Source: CALBRZ01 sp964511065
GTDB taxonomy: Bacteria; Planctomycetota; Planctomycetia; Pirellulales; S012-138
DNA length: 64,000 nt
Reading direction: 5' to 3'
NCBI GenBank assembly: GCA_964511065.1
Contig: CAZEEG010000011.1
Coordinates: forward strand, 13,109 to 77,108
Shown: one piece after another, positions 17,788-26,433 of the stretch
How positions within the stretch are numbered: the stretch's first letter is position 1
How the letters are laid out: each line of letters begins with the position of its first letter
Made by a program: the position numbers and the translations under genes
Notes under the pieces: model-generated
Database searches by the model: none
Told to the model about the DNA's origin: nothing
What the model saw: only the letters and a program-made list of their open reading frames with translations

Positions 17788-20700
17788 ATGTCAGCAACAA
17801 GAACATCTATGCCGCAAACATCGCCGGTCGCCACCGCTGCTCCGCCCGAGCAGCATTTGAACCATATCCCGTTGGCGACCTATCGCATCCAGCTACGACC
17901 GGACGTAGGGCTGAACGTGGTGCGGCAACTGCTCCCGTATCTGCAAGCACTGGGTGTTAGCGATGTCTACCTGTCGCCGCTGTTTCACGCTCGCGAGGAA
18001 AGCGCGCACGGCTACGATGTTGTCGATCACAGCACGATCGAACCGGCCTTTGGCGACCTGGCCGCATTTCAGGCCCTGGCAGAAGAAATCCGCCACCGGC
18101 AAATGGGTCTGTTGCTGGACGTGATCCCTAACCACATGGGCATCAACGATCCGGGCAATCGCTGGTGGCTGGATGTGCTGGAGAACGGCGAAGCCTCGCG
18201 CTTCGCTCCGTTTTTCGATATCGACTGGCGCCCCAAGGCCAGCCAGATGGTCGACAAGGTTTTGCTGCCCTTTCTCGGAAAGCCCTTTGGGGAAGCGCTA
18301 GAGCAGGGCGAACTGCAGGTGGTCTTCAGGGAGCACCGCCTGCAACTCACTTATGGGCCGCGGCGGTTCCCGCTTGCACCCTCGAGTTGGCCGTTGATCC
18401 TGGAAGAAATGCTGGCATGCTGGAGGGCCGCCCAAACCCAGGGACAACCAGCCTTGGGCCCCGATGAACGTACCGTCGATGCCAACGGTTTGGCGCGCAG
18501 TATGGACGCCGCCGGCGACACCGCAGCACCATCTGGGATGTTCGAAGAAGAACCTTCTGAAGAAGCGGAACTGCAAAGCATCATCACGCAATTGCAGATG
18601 TTGCCGGTTGTGGACCATCGTAACCGGGAGGCGATGCAGCAGCGGTACCGCGAGAAACGCGTTGCGAGGCGGCGCCTCCGCGACTTGCTCCAGCGCTGCC
18701 CCGCCATGGAATCGGCCCTGCATAGGGCCCTGGAACAAATCAATGGAGTCCCCGGGGAGCCGCGGAGTTTCGATCGGCTCGAACAACTGCTGGACCGCCA
18801 ACATTACCGCCTGGCATTCTGGCGCGTCGCGGCTGAGGAGATCAACTACCGCCGGTTTTTCGATATCAATGATCTGGCGGCCATCCGTGTCGAAGACCGG
18901 CAGGTGTTCGATGCCGTCCATCAACTGGTCGCCATGTTCCTGGAGCGCGGCTGGATCACGGGCCTGCGCGTCGATCATCCCGACGGCCTGCTCGCCCCCC
19001 AGGCATACTTTGAAAACCTTCAACTGCTGTACCGCCGCCATGCTGGCTCGGCCGATGATGACGGCAACCGCCAGATTTATGTCGTAGCCGAGAAGATTCT
19101 CTCAGGTGATGAACCACTGCCCGAAGAATGGCCGGTTTGCGGCACCACGGGCTATGAACTCTTGAACCTGCTGAACCGTCTGCTGGTCGATGGCCCGGGG
19201 CTAGCCAGGCTAAGAGCATCGTATGGCCGCCTTACCGACCAGGTGCTTTCGCCGGGCGACGTACTGTACGACAGCAAAAGGACTGTACTGCTGGCGGCCA
19301 TGGCGAGCGAATTGCAGATGCTCGCGGCGCAACTCTATCGCATTGCCCAGCAGCAGCGCAGTGCCCGCGATTTCACCTTGGGCGGATTGCAGCGTTCGCT
19401 GCGCGAGACGATCGCCTGCATGGAGGTCTATCGCACCTATGTGCGGCCGCGGGGATGGGACGTGAGCGATGCCGACTACCGTCGCGTGACATGGGCCATC
19501 CGCATGGCCAAACGCCGCAACCCCACCATGGCCAGGGCGGTGTTTGACTTCATTGCGTCGGTATTGTTGCTGCAGCATCCGCCGGGCCTGAGTGAGGCAC
19601 AAGCCACGCAGTGGCGAGATTTTGTGCTGAAGGTGCAACAGGTCAGCGGCCCGGTGATGGCCAAGGGACTCGAAGACACGGCTTTCTACCGGTACTATCC
19701 GCTGGCTTCGCTCAATGAAGTCGGGGCCGAGTTGGACGTGCCGGCCTTGGAACCTGCCGAAATGCATCGCCTGATGCATCACCGGAACACCACCTGGCCG
19801 CATTCGCTCTCGGCCACCGGTACCCACGATACCAAGCGCGGCGAAGATGTCAGGGCAAGGCTGCATGTCCTCTCGGAACTGCCCGATGAATGGACCGAAA
19901 CCGTGCTGCATTGGCAACAACTCCATCGACCGCTCCTCGAACCCCTCGATGGTGAACACCTGCCCGACCGCAACGCTTTATACCTGTTCTATCAGACGGT
20001 GGTGGGAACCTGGCCGGTATCGGGCACCGCGGCCGCCGGCGGTACCGAGCACACCCCGACGCGGCTTTCACAGGGGCAGATTCCCGTTGAACCGGCAGCC
20101 GCGCAAACGGCAGGCCTGCACGGGTGGGCGGGGGATCCATCGGCCGATTCGCCTGGTGCGGAACCGCTCATCGCCGAGGGCCAACCGCTCCAGGGCGCGC
20201 TGCCTGGTGAACAGCCTCGCGACGTGTCACTGGCTGAGAACTATGTCGAACGCGTTCAGCAGTATCTCCTGAAGGCGCTACGCGAGGCAAAAATACATAC
20301 CTCGTGGATGAACCCCTGGGAGGAATACGAACAGCGGGTCGCCGACTTCGTCCAACAAACACTCACTACGGACGCCGGTGCGGCCTTCCGCAGCGAAGTG
20401 GACGCTTTCGTTGCCCGCATCGCGCCGGCCGGTTTCATCAATGGGCTCAGCCAACTGCTGCTGAAAGTCATGTTGCCGGGTGTTCCCGACATCTACCAGG
20501 GCACCGAATGGTGGGATTTCAACCTGGTGGACCCGGATAACCGCCGCCCGGTGGACTACGCGGCGCGGCGAGCGGCCCTGGAGACGCTCCAAGCTGATTT
20601 TGCCGCCGATCCTCCGCGGCTGCTGCGCCGGTTGGTCCAGTGCTGGCCTGCCGACGACATCAAGCAGTTTGCCCTGTGGAGGGCGCTGCAGGTGCGCCAA

Positions 20701-21066
20701 GCATACCGGGAACTGCTTTCCCGGGGTGAATACGTCCCGCTGGATACATCGGGGGCCTGGAGCGAGCACCTGTTCGCCTTTGCACGGCGGTGGGGCGACC
20801 AATGGCTGGTCGTGACGGTTCCGCGGACGGTACACGTCTTACGTCAGAAGAGCCCGGCGGCAACCGTTGGCCCTGGTGTTTTGAAAGTTGATTGGAGTGA
20901 CACGGTTGTGTTGCTGCCCGAGGGGGCCCCGGCCGATTGGAGCAATGCCTGGACGAATACACCATTGGCGGCGACGGGCGATGAAACCCGCGGGGCCGTT
21001 CTTCCGGCCCCTGAACTGTTCGAGGGACTCCCGATCGCACTGCTGGTGTCGCCCGCGGCGGCATGA
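17788..21066 (+). CDS. treY: Malto-oligosyltrehalose synthase TreY, with insertions
   Basis: 1092 residues, longer than most TreY proteins. It turns the reducing-end alpha-1,4 link of a glucan into an alpha,alpha-1,1 link, making maltooligosyltrehalose for TreZ. GH13_26 motifs: region I DVIPNHMGIND, region II GLRVDHPDG with nucleophile Asp396, region III VVAEKIL with Glu435, and region IV TGTHDTKRGEDVRAR. Two segments look inserted: a polar stretch at ~215-258, and a Pro/Gly/Ala-rich stretch of about 70 residues at ~742-812, between FYQTVVGTWP and the usual YLLKALREAKIHTSW helix. The catalytic motifs are intact, so activity is expected. It is divergent from treZ. Confidence 0.93.
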   Translation: MSATRTSMPQTSPVATAAPPEQHLNHIPLATYRIQLRPDVGLNVVRQLLPYLQALGVSDVYLSPLFHAREESAHGYDVVDHSTIEPAFGDLAAFQALAEEIRHRQMGLLLDVIPNHMGINDPGNRWWLDVLENGEASRFAPFFDIDWRPKASQMVDKVLLPFLGKPFGEALEQGELQVVFREHRLQLTYGPRRFPLAPSSWPLILEEMLACWRAAQTQGQPALGPDERTVDANGLARSMDAAGDTAAPSGMFEEEPSEEAELQSIITQLQMLPVVDHRNREAMQQRYREKRVARRRLRDLLQRCPAMESALHRALEQINGVPGEPRSFDRLEQLLDRQHYRLAFWRVAAEEINYRRFFDINDLAAIRVEDRQVFDAVHQLVAMFLERGWITGLRVDHPDGLLAPQAYFENLQLLYRRHAGSADDDGNRQIYVVAEKILSGDEPLPEEWPVCGTTGYELLNLLNRLLVDGPGLARLRASYGRLTDQVLSPGDVLYDSKRTVLLAAMASELQMLAAQLYRIAQQQRSARDFTLGGLQRSLRETIACMEVYRTYVRPRGWDVSDADYRRVTWAIRMAKRRNPTMARAVFDFIASVLLLQHPPGLSEAQATQWRDFVLKVQQVSGPVMAKGLEDTAFYRYYPLASLNEVGAELDVPALEPAEMHRLMHHRNTTWPHSLSATGTHDTKRGEDVRARLHVLSELPDEWTETVLHWQQLHRPLLEPLDGEHLPDRNALYLFYQTVVGTWPVSGTAAAGGTEHTPTRLSQGQIPVEPAAAQTAGLHGWAGDPSADSPGAEPLIAEGQPLQGALPGEQPRDVSLAENYVERVQQYLLKALREAKIHTSWMNPWEEYEQRVADFVQQTLTTDAGAAFRSEVDAFVARIAPAGFINGLSQLLLKVMLPGVPDIYQGTEWWDFNLVDPDNRRPVDYAARRAALETLQADFAADPPRLLRRLVQCWPADDIKQFALWRALQVRQAYRELLSRGEYVPLDTSGAWSEHLFAFARRWGDQWLVVTVPRTVHVLRQKSPAATVGPGVLKVDWSDTVVLLPEGAPADWSNAWTNTPLAATGDETRGAVLPAPELFEGLPIALLVSPAAA

Positions 21067-21217
21067 GGATATTTCAATTCGCCCATTGGTAGGCGCGTGA
21101 CAAAGGGGATCGGACGGTATCACTTACCAGATGCAGGCCAGCGCAAGTTGTCAGATGGTTGAACGGGCAGGCAGCCCCCGGCCCGGTAAGGGAGTTTGAC
21201 GATCGTGCGGGCGCAAC

Positions 21218-21246
21218 CGATGCCATTATTTGAAGTATTGGCATCG
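21218..21246. promoter_or_regulatory. Operator-like dyad upstream of glgX
   Basis: Perfect 8-base arms CGATGCCA (21218-21225) and TGGCATCG (21239-21246) flank 13 bases that are themselves partly symmetric (TTATTTGAAGTAT). It lies 62 bases before the glgX ATG, in an AT-rich patch of a GC-rich region. This is the size and shape of a LacI- or GntR-type regulator site. The regulator is not in the window. Confidence 0.55.
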
Positions 21247-21307
21247 TTTTTGATACATGATGCGTTGCCCTATCTTGATTGAATGTTGTTCGTGAGGAAT
21301 TCCTTCT

Positions 21308-23482
21308 ATGCGAATCTGGCCTGGTCGCCCGTATCCATTAGGCGCCACTTGGGACGGCAGGGGCGTGAACTTCGCCCTTTACAGTGAGAATGCCACCAAA
21401 GTGGAATTGTGTCTGTTTGATTCGGTGGACGATCCCAAGGAGACGTCGCGGATTGTGATGCCCGAGTATACAGATATGATCTGGCATGTCTATTTGCCGG
21501 AAATCCGCCCGGGCCAACTCTACGGTTACCGTTGCTACGGGCCCTATGAGCCAGAGCAGGGGCACCGTTTCAATCCGAACAAGCTGCTGCTGGACCCGTA
21601 TGCCAAGGCGATCGCCCGGTTGCCCGAGCCCACCGATGCCACGTTTGGCTACCTGCTGAACGACGAGGGCGCCGATTTATCGTTCAATCCCGAGTGTAGC
21701 GCGGCTGACGCGGCCTTGGCCGCGGTGGTGGATAGCGCGTTTACCTGGGGCGACGACGCTCCGCCCAACATTCCGCTGCACGATTCCATCATTTATGAAG
21801 TGCACGTGAAAGGTTTCACGAATCTGCACCCGGAAATTGATGAAAAACTGCGTGGCACCTATGCCGGGCTGGGATCGGAACCGGCCATTCGGTACCTCCG
21901 CGACCTGGGCATTACCGCTGTGGAGTTGCTGCCCATCCATATGCACGTGGACGACCGCTTCCTGGTTGAAAAGGGGCTCATCAATTACTGGGGGTACAAT
22001 ACGCTGGGCTTCTTTGCGCCCCACCCGAGTTACGCTGCGGACGAGCGCCCCGACGACGTGGTGCGCGAGTTCAAAACCATGGTCCGCAACCTGCACGACG
22101 CCGGCATCGAAGTCATTCTCGATGTCGTGTACAACCATACGGCCGAAGGAAACGAGCGCGGCCCTACGCTCTCCTTCCGTGGAATCGATAATGCCAGCTA
22201 CTATCGTGTGGTGCCCGAGCAGCCCCGCTATTACATGGACTACACAGGCTGCGGCAACACGTTCAATATGCGTAACCCACGCGTGCTGCAGTTGATTATG
22301 GACAGCCTGCGCTACTGGGTTCAGGAGATGCACATCGACGGGTTCCGCTTCGATCTCGCCAGCACGCTCGCGCGCGAACTGCACGAAGTCGACAAGCTGG
22401 GCGCCTTCTTCGACATCATCCACCAGGATCCGGTCTTATCGCAAGTCAAGCTGGTTGCCGAGCCTTGGGACTTGGGCGAAGGCGGATATATGGTGGGGAA
22501 CTTTCCCGTGCTGTGGTCCGAATGGAACGGGCGCTACCGCGATTGCGTGCGGAAGTTCTGGAAAGGCGATGGCGGCGTGGCCTCGGAATTCGCTACCCGG
22601 ATCAGCGGGTCGAGCGACCTCTACCAGTGGAACGGGCGGCGGCCTTACGCCAGCATCAATTTCATTACCTGCCACGACGGTTTCACGCTGAACGACCTGG
22701 TGTCGTACAACCAGAAACACAATGAGGCGAACCTGGAAGACAACCGAGACGGCATCAACGAAAACGATAGTTGGAACTGCGGTGTCGAGGGGCCGACCGA
22801 TGAACCTGCCGTCGTGGCCCTCCGGCGCAAGAAGCAAAAGGCATTCCTGGCGACACTGCTGCTCTCGCAAGGCGTGCCGATGCTCCTGGCGGGCGACGAA
22901 ATCAGCCATACGCAGCGAGGTAATAACAATACGTACTGCCAGGACAATGAACTAAGTTGGATCAATTGGGAACTGGACGACTGGAAACGGCAGTTGCTGG
23001 CCTTTGTGCGGAGGGCGATTGCCATCCGTAAGGAGCAGCCTGCTTTCCATCGCCGCCGGTTCTTCCATGGAAAGTCGTTGCGGACCAAGGATCAGTCCGA
23101 AATTGCCTGGTTGGATCCATCCGGCGGTGAAATGCCCGACTCCGCCTGGGACGTCCCCCACATGCGATGCCTGGGCGTGCATATGGCCGGGGGCCGCATT
23201 GATGTTGACGAGTACGGCGATCCGATTATTGGCGACCATATCCTGGTGTTGTACAACGCCGACCACGAGGTGGAAGTGCCGTTTGTTCTTCCTGCCCTGG
23301 CCACCGGCAGCCACTGGATGCGACTGTTCGATACTTCGCTCGACGAAGAAGATGCCGAGGAAGGCACCCAGATCACGGAGAGCAAGTACGCATTGCAGCC
23401 GTGTTCGATCGCCATCTTCAGTTCGCCAGTACCTGAGGAAGCTGCCACCGCGGAGCGTGCCCCGGCTGAGCAAACCGTGTAA
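21308..23482 (+). CDS. glgX: Glycogen debranching enzyme GlgX (isoamylase type)
   Basis: 724 residues, full length. It cleaves alpha-1,6 branches of glycogen or limit dextrin, giving linear chains for TreY. An N-terminal CBM48 domain (PYPLGATWDGRGVNFALYS, residues 5-23) precedes the GH13_11 barrel: region I VILDVVYNHTAEGN, region II GFRFDLAST with Asp349, region III VAEPWDLGEGGY with Glu385, and region IV FITCHDGFTLNDLVSYN. A GAGGAA ribosome site precedes the ATG. It lies 241 bases after treY and may have its own control (see the dyad at 21218). A short Ala/Glu-rich tail ends the protein. Confidence 0.95.
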   Translation: MRIWPGRPYPLGATWDGRGVNFALYSENATKVELCLFDSVDDPKETSRIVMPEYTDMIWHVYLPEIRPGQLYGYRCYGPYEPEQGHRFNPNKLLLDPYAKAIARLPEPTDATFGYLLNDEGADLSFNPECSAADAALAAVVDSAFTWGDDAPPNIPLHDSIIYEVHVKGFTNLHPEIDEKLRGTYAGLGSEPAIRYLRDLGITAVELLPIHMHVDDRFLVEKGLINYWGYNTLGFFAPHPSYAADERPDDVVREFKTMVRNLHDAGIEVILDVVYNHTAEGNERGPTLSFRGIDNASYYRVVPEQPRYYMDYTGCGNTFNMRNPRVLQLIMDSLRYWVQEMHIDGFRFDLASTLARELHEVDKLGAFFDIIHQDPVLSQVKLVAEPWDLGEGGYMVGNFPVLWSEWNGRYRDCVRKFWKGDGGVASEFATRISGSSDLYQWNGRRPYASINFITCHDGFTLNDLVSYNQKHNEANLEDNRDGINENDSWNCGVEGPTDEPAVVALRRKKQKAFLATLLLSQGVPMLLAGDEISHTQRGNNNTYCQDNELSWINWELDDWKRQLLAFVRRAIAIRKEQPAFHRRRFFHGKSLRTKDQSEIAWLDPSGGEMPDSAWDVPHMRCLGVHMAGGRIDVDEYGDPIIGDHILVLYNADHEVEVPFVLPALATGSHWMRLFDTSLDEEDAEEGTQITESKYALQPCSIAIFSSPVPEEAATAERAPAEQTV

Positions 23483-23542
23483 CGTACGTCGGGGGGGGCC
23501 GGCATGGCCGCCACTCGATCAGTAGCGCGATGCCGCTTGCCA

Positions 23543-24469
23543 TCAGTTTTTTGGCGGCGGCGGCGGTGGAAGCAAACCGTCCACCGGTGGACGCTTCCGC
23601 GGATCTTGGGGGGCCGGCTTGCCGGTGAGCGTGGCCTCCAAGGCGCGATCCTGGTCGCCGGGGGGCTCATCCCGAAGAATCTCGTTACCGTTGACGACAA
23701 ACACAACATCTTCGATCGGATGGCTAACCTTGCCTGTGCGCTTGTCCGTCAGTTGGTGGCGGTAACGCACGCGGATGGCCTTGCCGCCGGGCCGCTGCCG
23801 TGCGGGCAGGATGTCCATCAACACGGCCCCCGTGCGGTACTTGCGGAGAAAAGCGAGCACCACCTGCTTCTCGGGCGAGTTTTCCTGACGGGCTCGCACG
23901 GCCCCCGCTTCGGCCCACTCTGGGGCGTTTGGCGTGCCGGAAACCATGTTGTAGAACGTCCAGCCGATCAAGGCCCCCAGCAGCACGACGACGATACATC
24001 GGCCGATGAGCACGCGGCGCTGATACTCGGCCGAGCGGTCGCGCGAACGGCCGTACACTACGACGGAAAGGAAATAGTCACGCAGCAGATCGCGGTACAT
24101 GCCGCGAAGATGTCGGTGCTTGCCGGCAACGGCGGCCGGTGCGATATGACGCGGCGATTGCCCGCCGCCGATTGCCTTTTCATGTTTTCGCGACTTGATG
24201 CCGTTGGCCTGGCCATCGGTGGCCAGGCTCCGCTTGAGGGAGCGCTCTGCTTTGCGAAGCTCGCGATCGGCCAGGTAGTCTGCCACAGCATTGCGTGTGG
24301 TGGTGAAGTGGCGTTTGGCGCTTTGCCGCAGTTCGCCGCGGCGCATCATGTCGCGGACGCCGCCGACCTGGGCCATTGTCGGAGCGTTGGTTCCAAAGAT
24401 CAGTGCGGCGGCTTGCTCCGCGCTGATCGGTTCTTCGGACTTGTCGGCAACTTTCCGCTGAGGCTGCAT
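23543..24469 (-). CDS. Single-pass membrane protein, unknown function
   Basis: 308 residues from the ATG at 24469, which has the strong ribosome site GGAGGAACGGCC. The upstream in-frame extension was not used. The first ~150 residues are basic and helical (RELRKAERSLKRSL). One membrane helix at about 172-192 (CIVVVLLGALIGWTFYNMV) follows. Then comes a periplasmic domain of ~90 residues with beta pattern (AIRVRYRHQLTDKRTGKVS, DVVFVVNGNEI) and a poly-Pro tail. I do not recognise the family. It follows a small lipoprotein gene by 37 bases and is probably co-transcribed with it. Confidence 0.75.
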   Translation of the reverse strand: MQPQRKVADKSEEPISAEQAAALIFGTNAPTMAQVGGVRDMMRRGELRQSAKRHFTTTRNAVADYLADRELRKAERSLKRSLATDGQANGIKSRKHEKAIGGGQSPRHIAPAAVAGKHRHLRGMYRDLLRDYFLSVVVYGRSRDRSAEYQRRVLIGRCIVVVLLGALIGWTFYNMVSGTPNAPEWAEAGAVRARQENSPEKQVVLAFLRKYRTGAVLMDILPARQRPGGKAIRVRYRHQLTDKRTGKVSHPIEDVVFVVNGNEILRDEPPGDQDRALEATLTGKPAPQDPRKRPPVDGLLPPPPPPKN

Positions 24470-24506
24470 GGCCGTTCCTCCCGATGGCGAAAACCGTCGC
24501 GGCGCC

Positions 24507-24776
24507 TTAAGGTCCTGCTCCTTTCTGGAATTCGTCCGCGAGCACGGTGCGTTCGAATTCACGCCACGCTTTGGGGTCTTTCAGTTGGGGCTCGCCCGCC
24601 TTCAGCCGTTCAAGTGAGTGAGGATCGAACTTCTCTACCCTCGGCAGTTGTTTCCACTGTTCCATCGTGAGAGGTTCCGGTGATTTGATCTCCTGAAATT
24701 CCTGAACGCGCTGACCATCGCAGCCGATGAGCAGCGCCAGCGCAAGGCCCGCGGCCAAACAAGTCAAACGTTTCAT
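24507..24776 (-). CDS. Small lipoprotein, unknown function
   Basis: 89 residues. MKRLTCLAAGLALALLIGC is a signal peptide with the good lipobox L-I-G-C (Cys19). The mature part is short, charged and Pro-rich (for example EPLTMEQWKQLPRVEKFDPH) with no known domain. Two ATGs are possible (24782 and 24776), and neither has a strong ribosome site. It lies 37 bases before the 308-residue membrane protein and about 200 bases after the DUF1559 gene. Planctomycete DUF1559 genes are often followed by a small lipoprotein, so a functional link is likely but not shown. Confidence 0.7.
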   Translation of the reverse strand: MKRLTCLAAGLALALLIGCDGQRVQEFQEIKSPEPLTMEQWKQLPRVEKFDPHSLERLKAGEPQLKDPKAWREFERTVLADEFQKGAGP

Positions 24777-24977
24777 GGTCATGGTTCCGGCGTGACAGAC
24801 AACAGCGGCTGGAACGTTGCTGATGAGAGCGGCAGCACACATCCCCAGGCGGCGCGGCGCACGCACCCGGCCCCCCGGTGAGGGGCGAATACCTCAGGGG
24901 GCCGGGGCGGCTGTTCAACCGTGCGAAATTGCCATCGGGTTTACGGTCCGGGAGGATTTGAATTCTTGGGGGGAGAC

Positions 24978-25973
24978 TTACGGCGTGAGGTCCGGCAGCA
25001 GCAGGTTGCCTTCGGAGATGACTTCCTTGCCGGCCCGGGTGGCATGGGCCGCGTGGGTGAGCGGATCGATGGTATCGGCAACGAACCGGACCGAGGCATC
25101 AACCATGGCGAAGTTGGCTCCCTCGGGATGCTGGCTGCGGAACGCGCCGAAATAGTTGTCGGTATCGTTGTGGTGGTCGTTGAACTTGTGGAACGTCGTG
25201 CCCCAGGTGTAGTAACCGTACGCCCAGACGGCGCCGTACGTGGTGGAAGGGGCACCAAGGGGTGCGAAATCGGTTTCGCCAAGCATGTAAGTCAGGCTCG
25301 TACCGTCCACGATATCGGAAAGGGTCGTGGCCCGCCGGTTGGGGCTGTCGGCGTTGTCGTCGTGACCGTCGCCATCGGTATCGACCTTGGCCTTCACCGG
25401 CAGGATGGCACCGTTGTATTCCGGTTCCGCGTCGTAGCCTGGGATCATTCCGGCGTAGTAGTACAGGAGGTTGTCCTGCGTGCCGCTGCAGAAGAGGTAG
25501 CTCGACGGTCCCCGATTGTCGGCCAACGGCGCGGTGGGCATGGACATGCTGGGGCACAGATAAGTGGGGATGATGGCCTGGGTCAGGATGGCGTTGTAGT
25601 AGCCGTCGCCATCGTTATCCACGGTGCTGTGGCGCGGCTGGGTGGAATCCCAGCGGCTAGCGACCGCGTCGCCTTCCAGGTAGGGCAGCAGCAGAATGAA
25701 CCCGGAGTGGTACGACTTTTCCAAGGCATCGCCGGGTACATAGCCCAGCGGAGGCGTGTAATCGGCAACGGCATGAGGCAGCTTGTTATGCACCTGGTGA
25801 TAGTTGAGGGCCGCCAGGGCCACCTGCCGCATGTTGTTCTTGCATGAGGTATTGCGGCCGGCTTCGCGCGCGTACTGCACGGCGGGCAGCAGCAGCGACA
25901 TCAGGATGGCGATGATGGCGATCACCACCAGCAGTTCGACCAGGGTAAAGCCAGTACGTGCAGATCGAGACAT
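24978..25973 (-). CDS. DUF1559 pseudopilin-like protein
   Basis: 331 residues from the ATG at 25973, with ribosome site GGAGG 8 bases upstream. The N-terminus is a type II secretion pseudopilin leader: RTGFTLVELLVVIAIIAIL, with cleavage after Gly and the conserved Glu at +5. CKNNMRQVALAALNYH and the C-terminal FAMVDASVRFVADTIDP are typical of the DUF1559 family (SBP_bac_10), greatly expanded in Planctomycetes. The family is thought to form short fibres or surface assemblies; its function is unknown. It has its own strong promoter with an overlapping Fur-box-like dyad (26074-26129), unlike the Tad-like genes upstream. Confidence 0.93.
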   Translation of the reverse strand: MSRSARTGFTLVELLVVIAIIAILMSLLLPAVQYAREAGRNTSCKNNMRQVALAALNYHQVHNKLPHAVADYTPPLGYVPGDALEKSYHSGFILLLPYLEGDAVASRWDSTQPRHSTVDNDGDGYYNAILTQAIIPTYLCPSMSMPTAPLADNRGPSSYLFCSGTQDNLLYYYAGMIPGYDAEPEYNGAILPVKAKVDTDGDGHDDNADSPNRRATTLSDIVDGTSLTYMLGETDFAPLGAPSTTYGAVWAYGYYTWGTTFHKFNDHHNDTDNYFGAFRSQHPEGANFAMVDASVRFVADTIDPLTHAAHATRAGKEVISEGNLLLPDLTP

Positions 25974-26433
25974 TTCCAAGCCTCCAGCAGTTAAGGGGGA
26001 GCGAAACTCCAGCGGCGGAGAGCAGGACCACCGTTGGGAGCGGGCTAGCTGCTGAGGCTGGCTGGCTTGTTATTGATATTGAGTATCAATGTCGAGTGTG
26101 GATTGTAAAGGCCCACTGTCTCTTGTCAAGCAACTTCCCACCCAAGAACGTCAGGTGAGGCGGCCGGCCGCGGCCATCTGAACGAGGAGAGGAGGCGCAA
26201 GCCATTACAAAATCATGGCTTCTAGTCACGAGGTCAGTAGCAGCCCGGGGCCAGTTCCGCAGCCATGGCCACCGCAAAGGCGATTGCCCAAAGAGCGGGG
26301 GTGAGCCCCCGAGGCACTGCGGCATGTACTTGGAGCCCCCCGGATCCGATCGCAACTGAATTTCAACAGTTGCAGCGCAGGAGGTGAACCGCCTGTCCGT
26401 GCCGCCCGGCAAGTGGGGGGGCGTGGATACGAC
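25974..26433. other. Intergenic region with DUF1559 promoter
   Basis: 460 bases between the TadG-like gene and the DUF1559 gene, both on minus. The part nearest the DUF1559 gene carries the promoter and operator listed at 26074-26129, leaving a 5' leader of about 120 bases. The remaining ~300 bases hold no convincing gene or terminator. Confidence 0.6.
26074..26129 (-). promoter_or_regulatory. Strong sigma70 promoter with Fur-box-like operator
   Basis: Read on minus: -35 TTGACA (26129-26124, perfect), a 16-base spacer, then -10 TACAAT (26107-26102, 5 of 6). Directly after it, at about +7 to +21, is TGATACTCAATATCA (26088-26074), a dyad with TTGATA/TATCAA arms. It matches 12 of 14 defined positions of the 7-1-7 Fur consensus TGATAATNATTATCA. 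A bound repressor would sit on the start of the transcript. It drives the DUF1559 gene. Confidence 0.7.
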
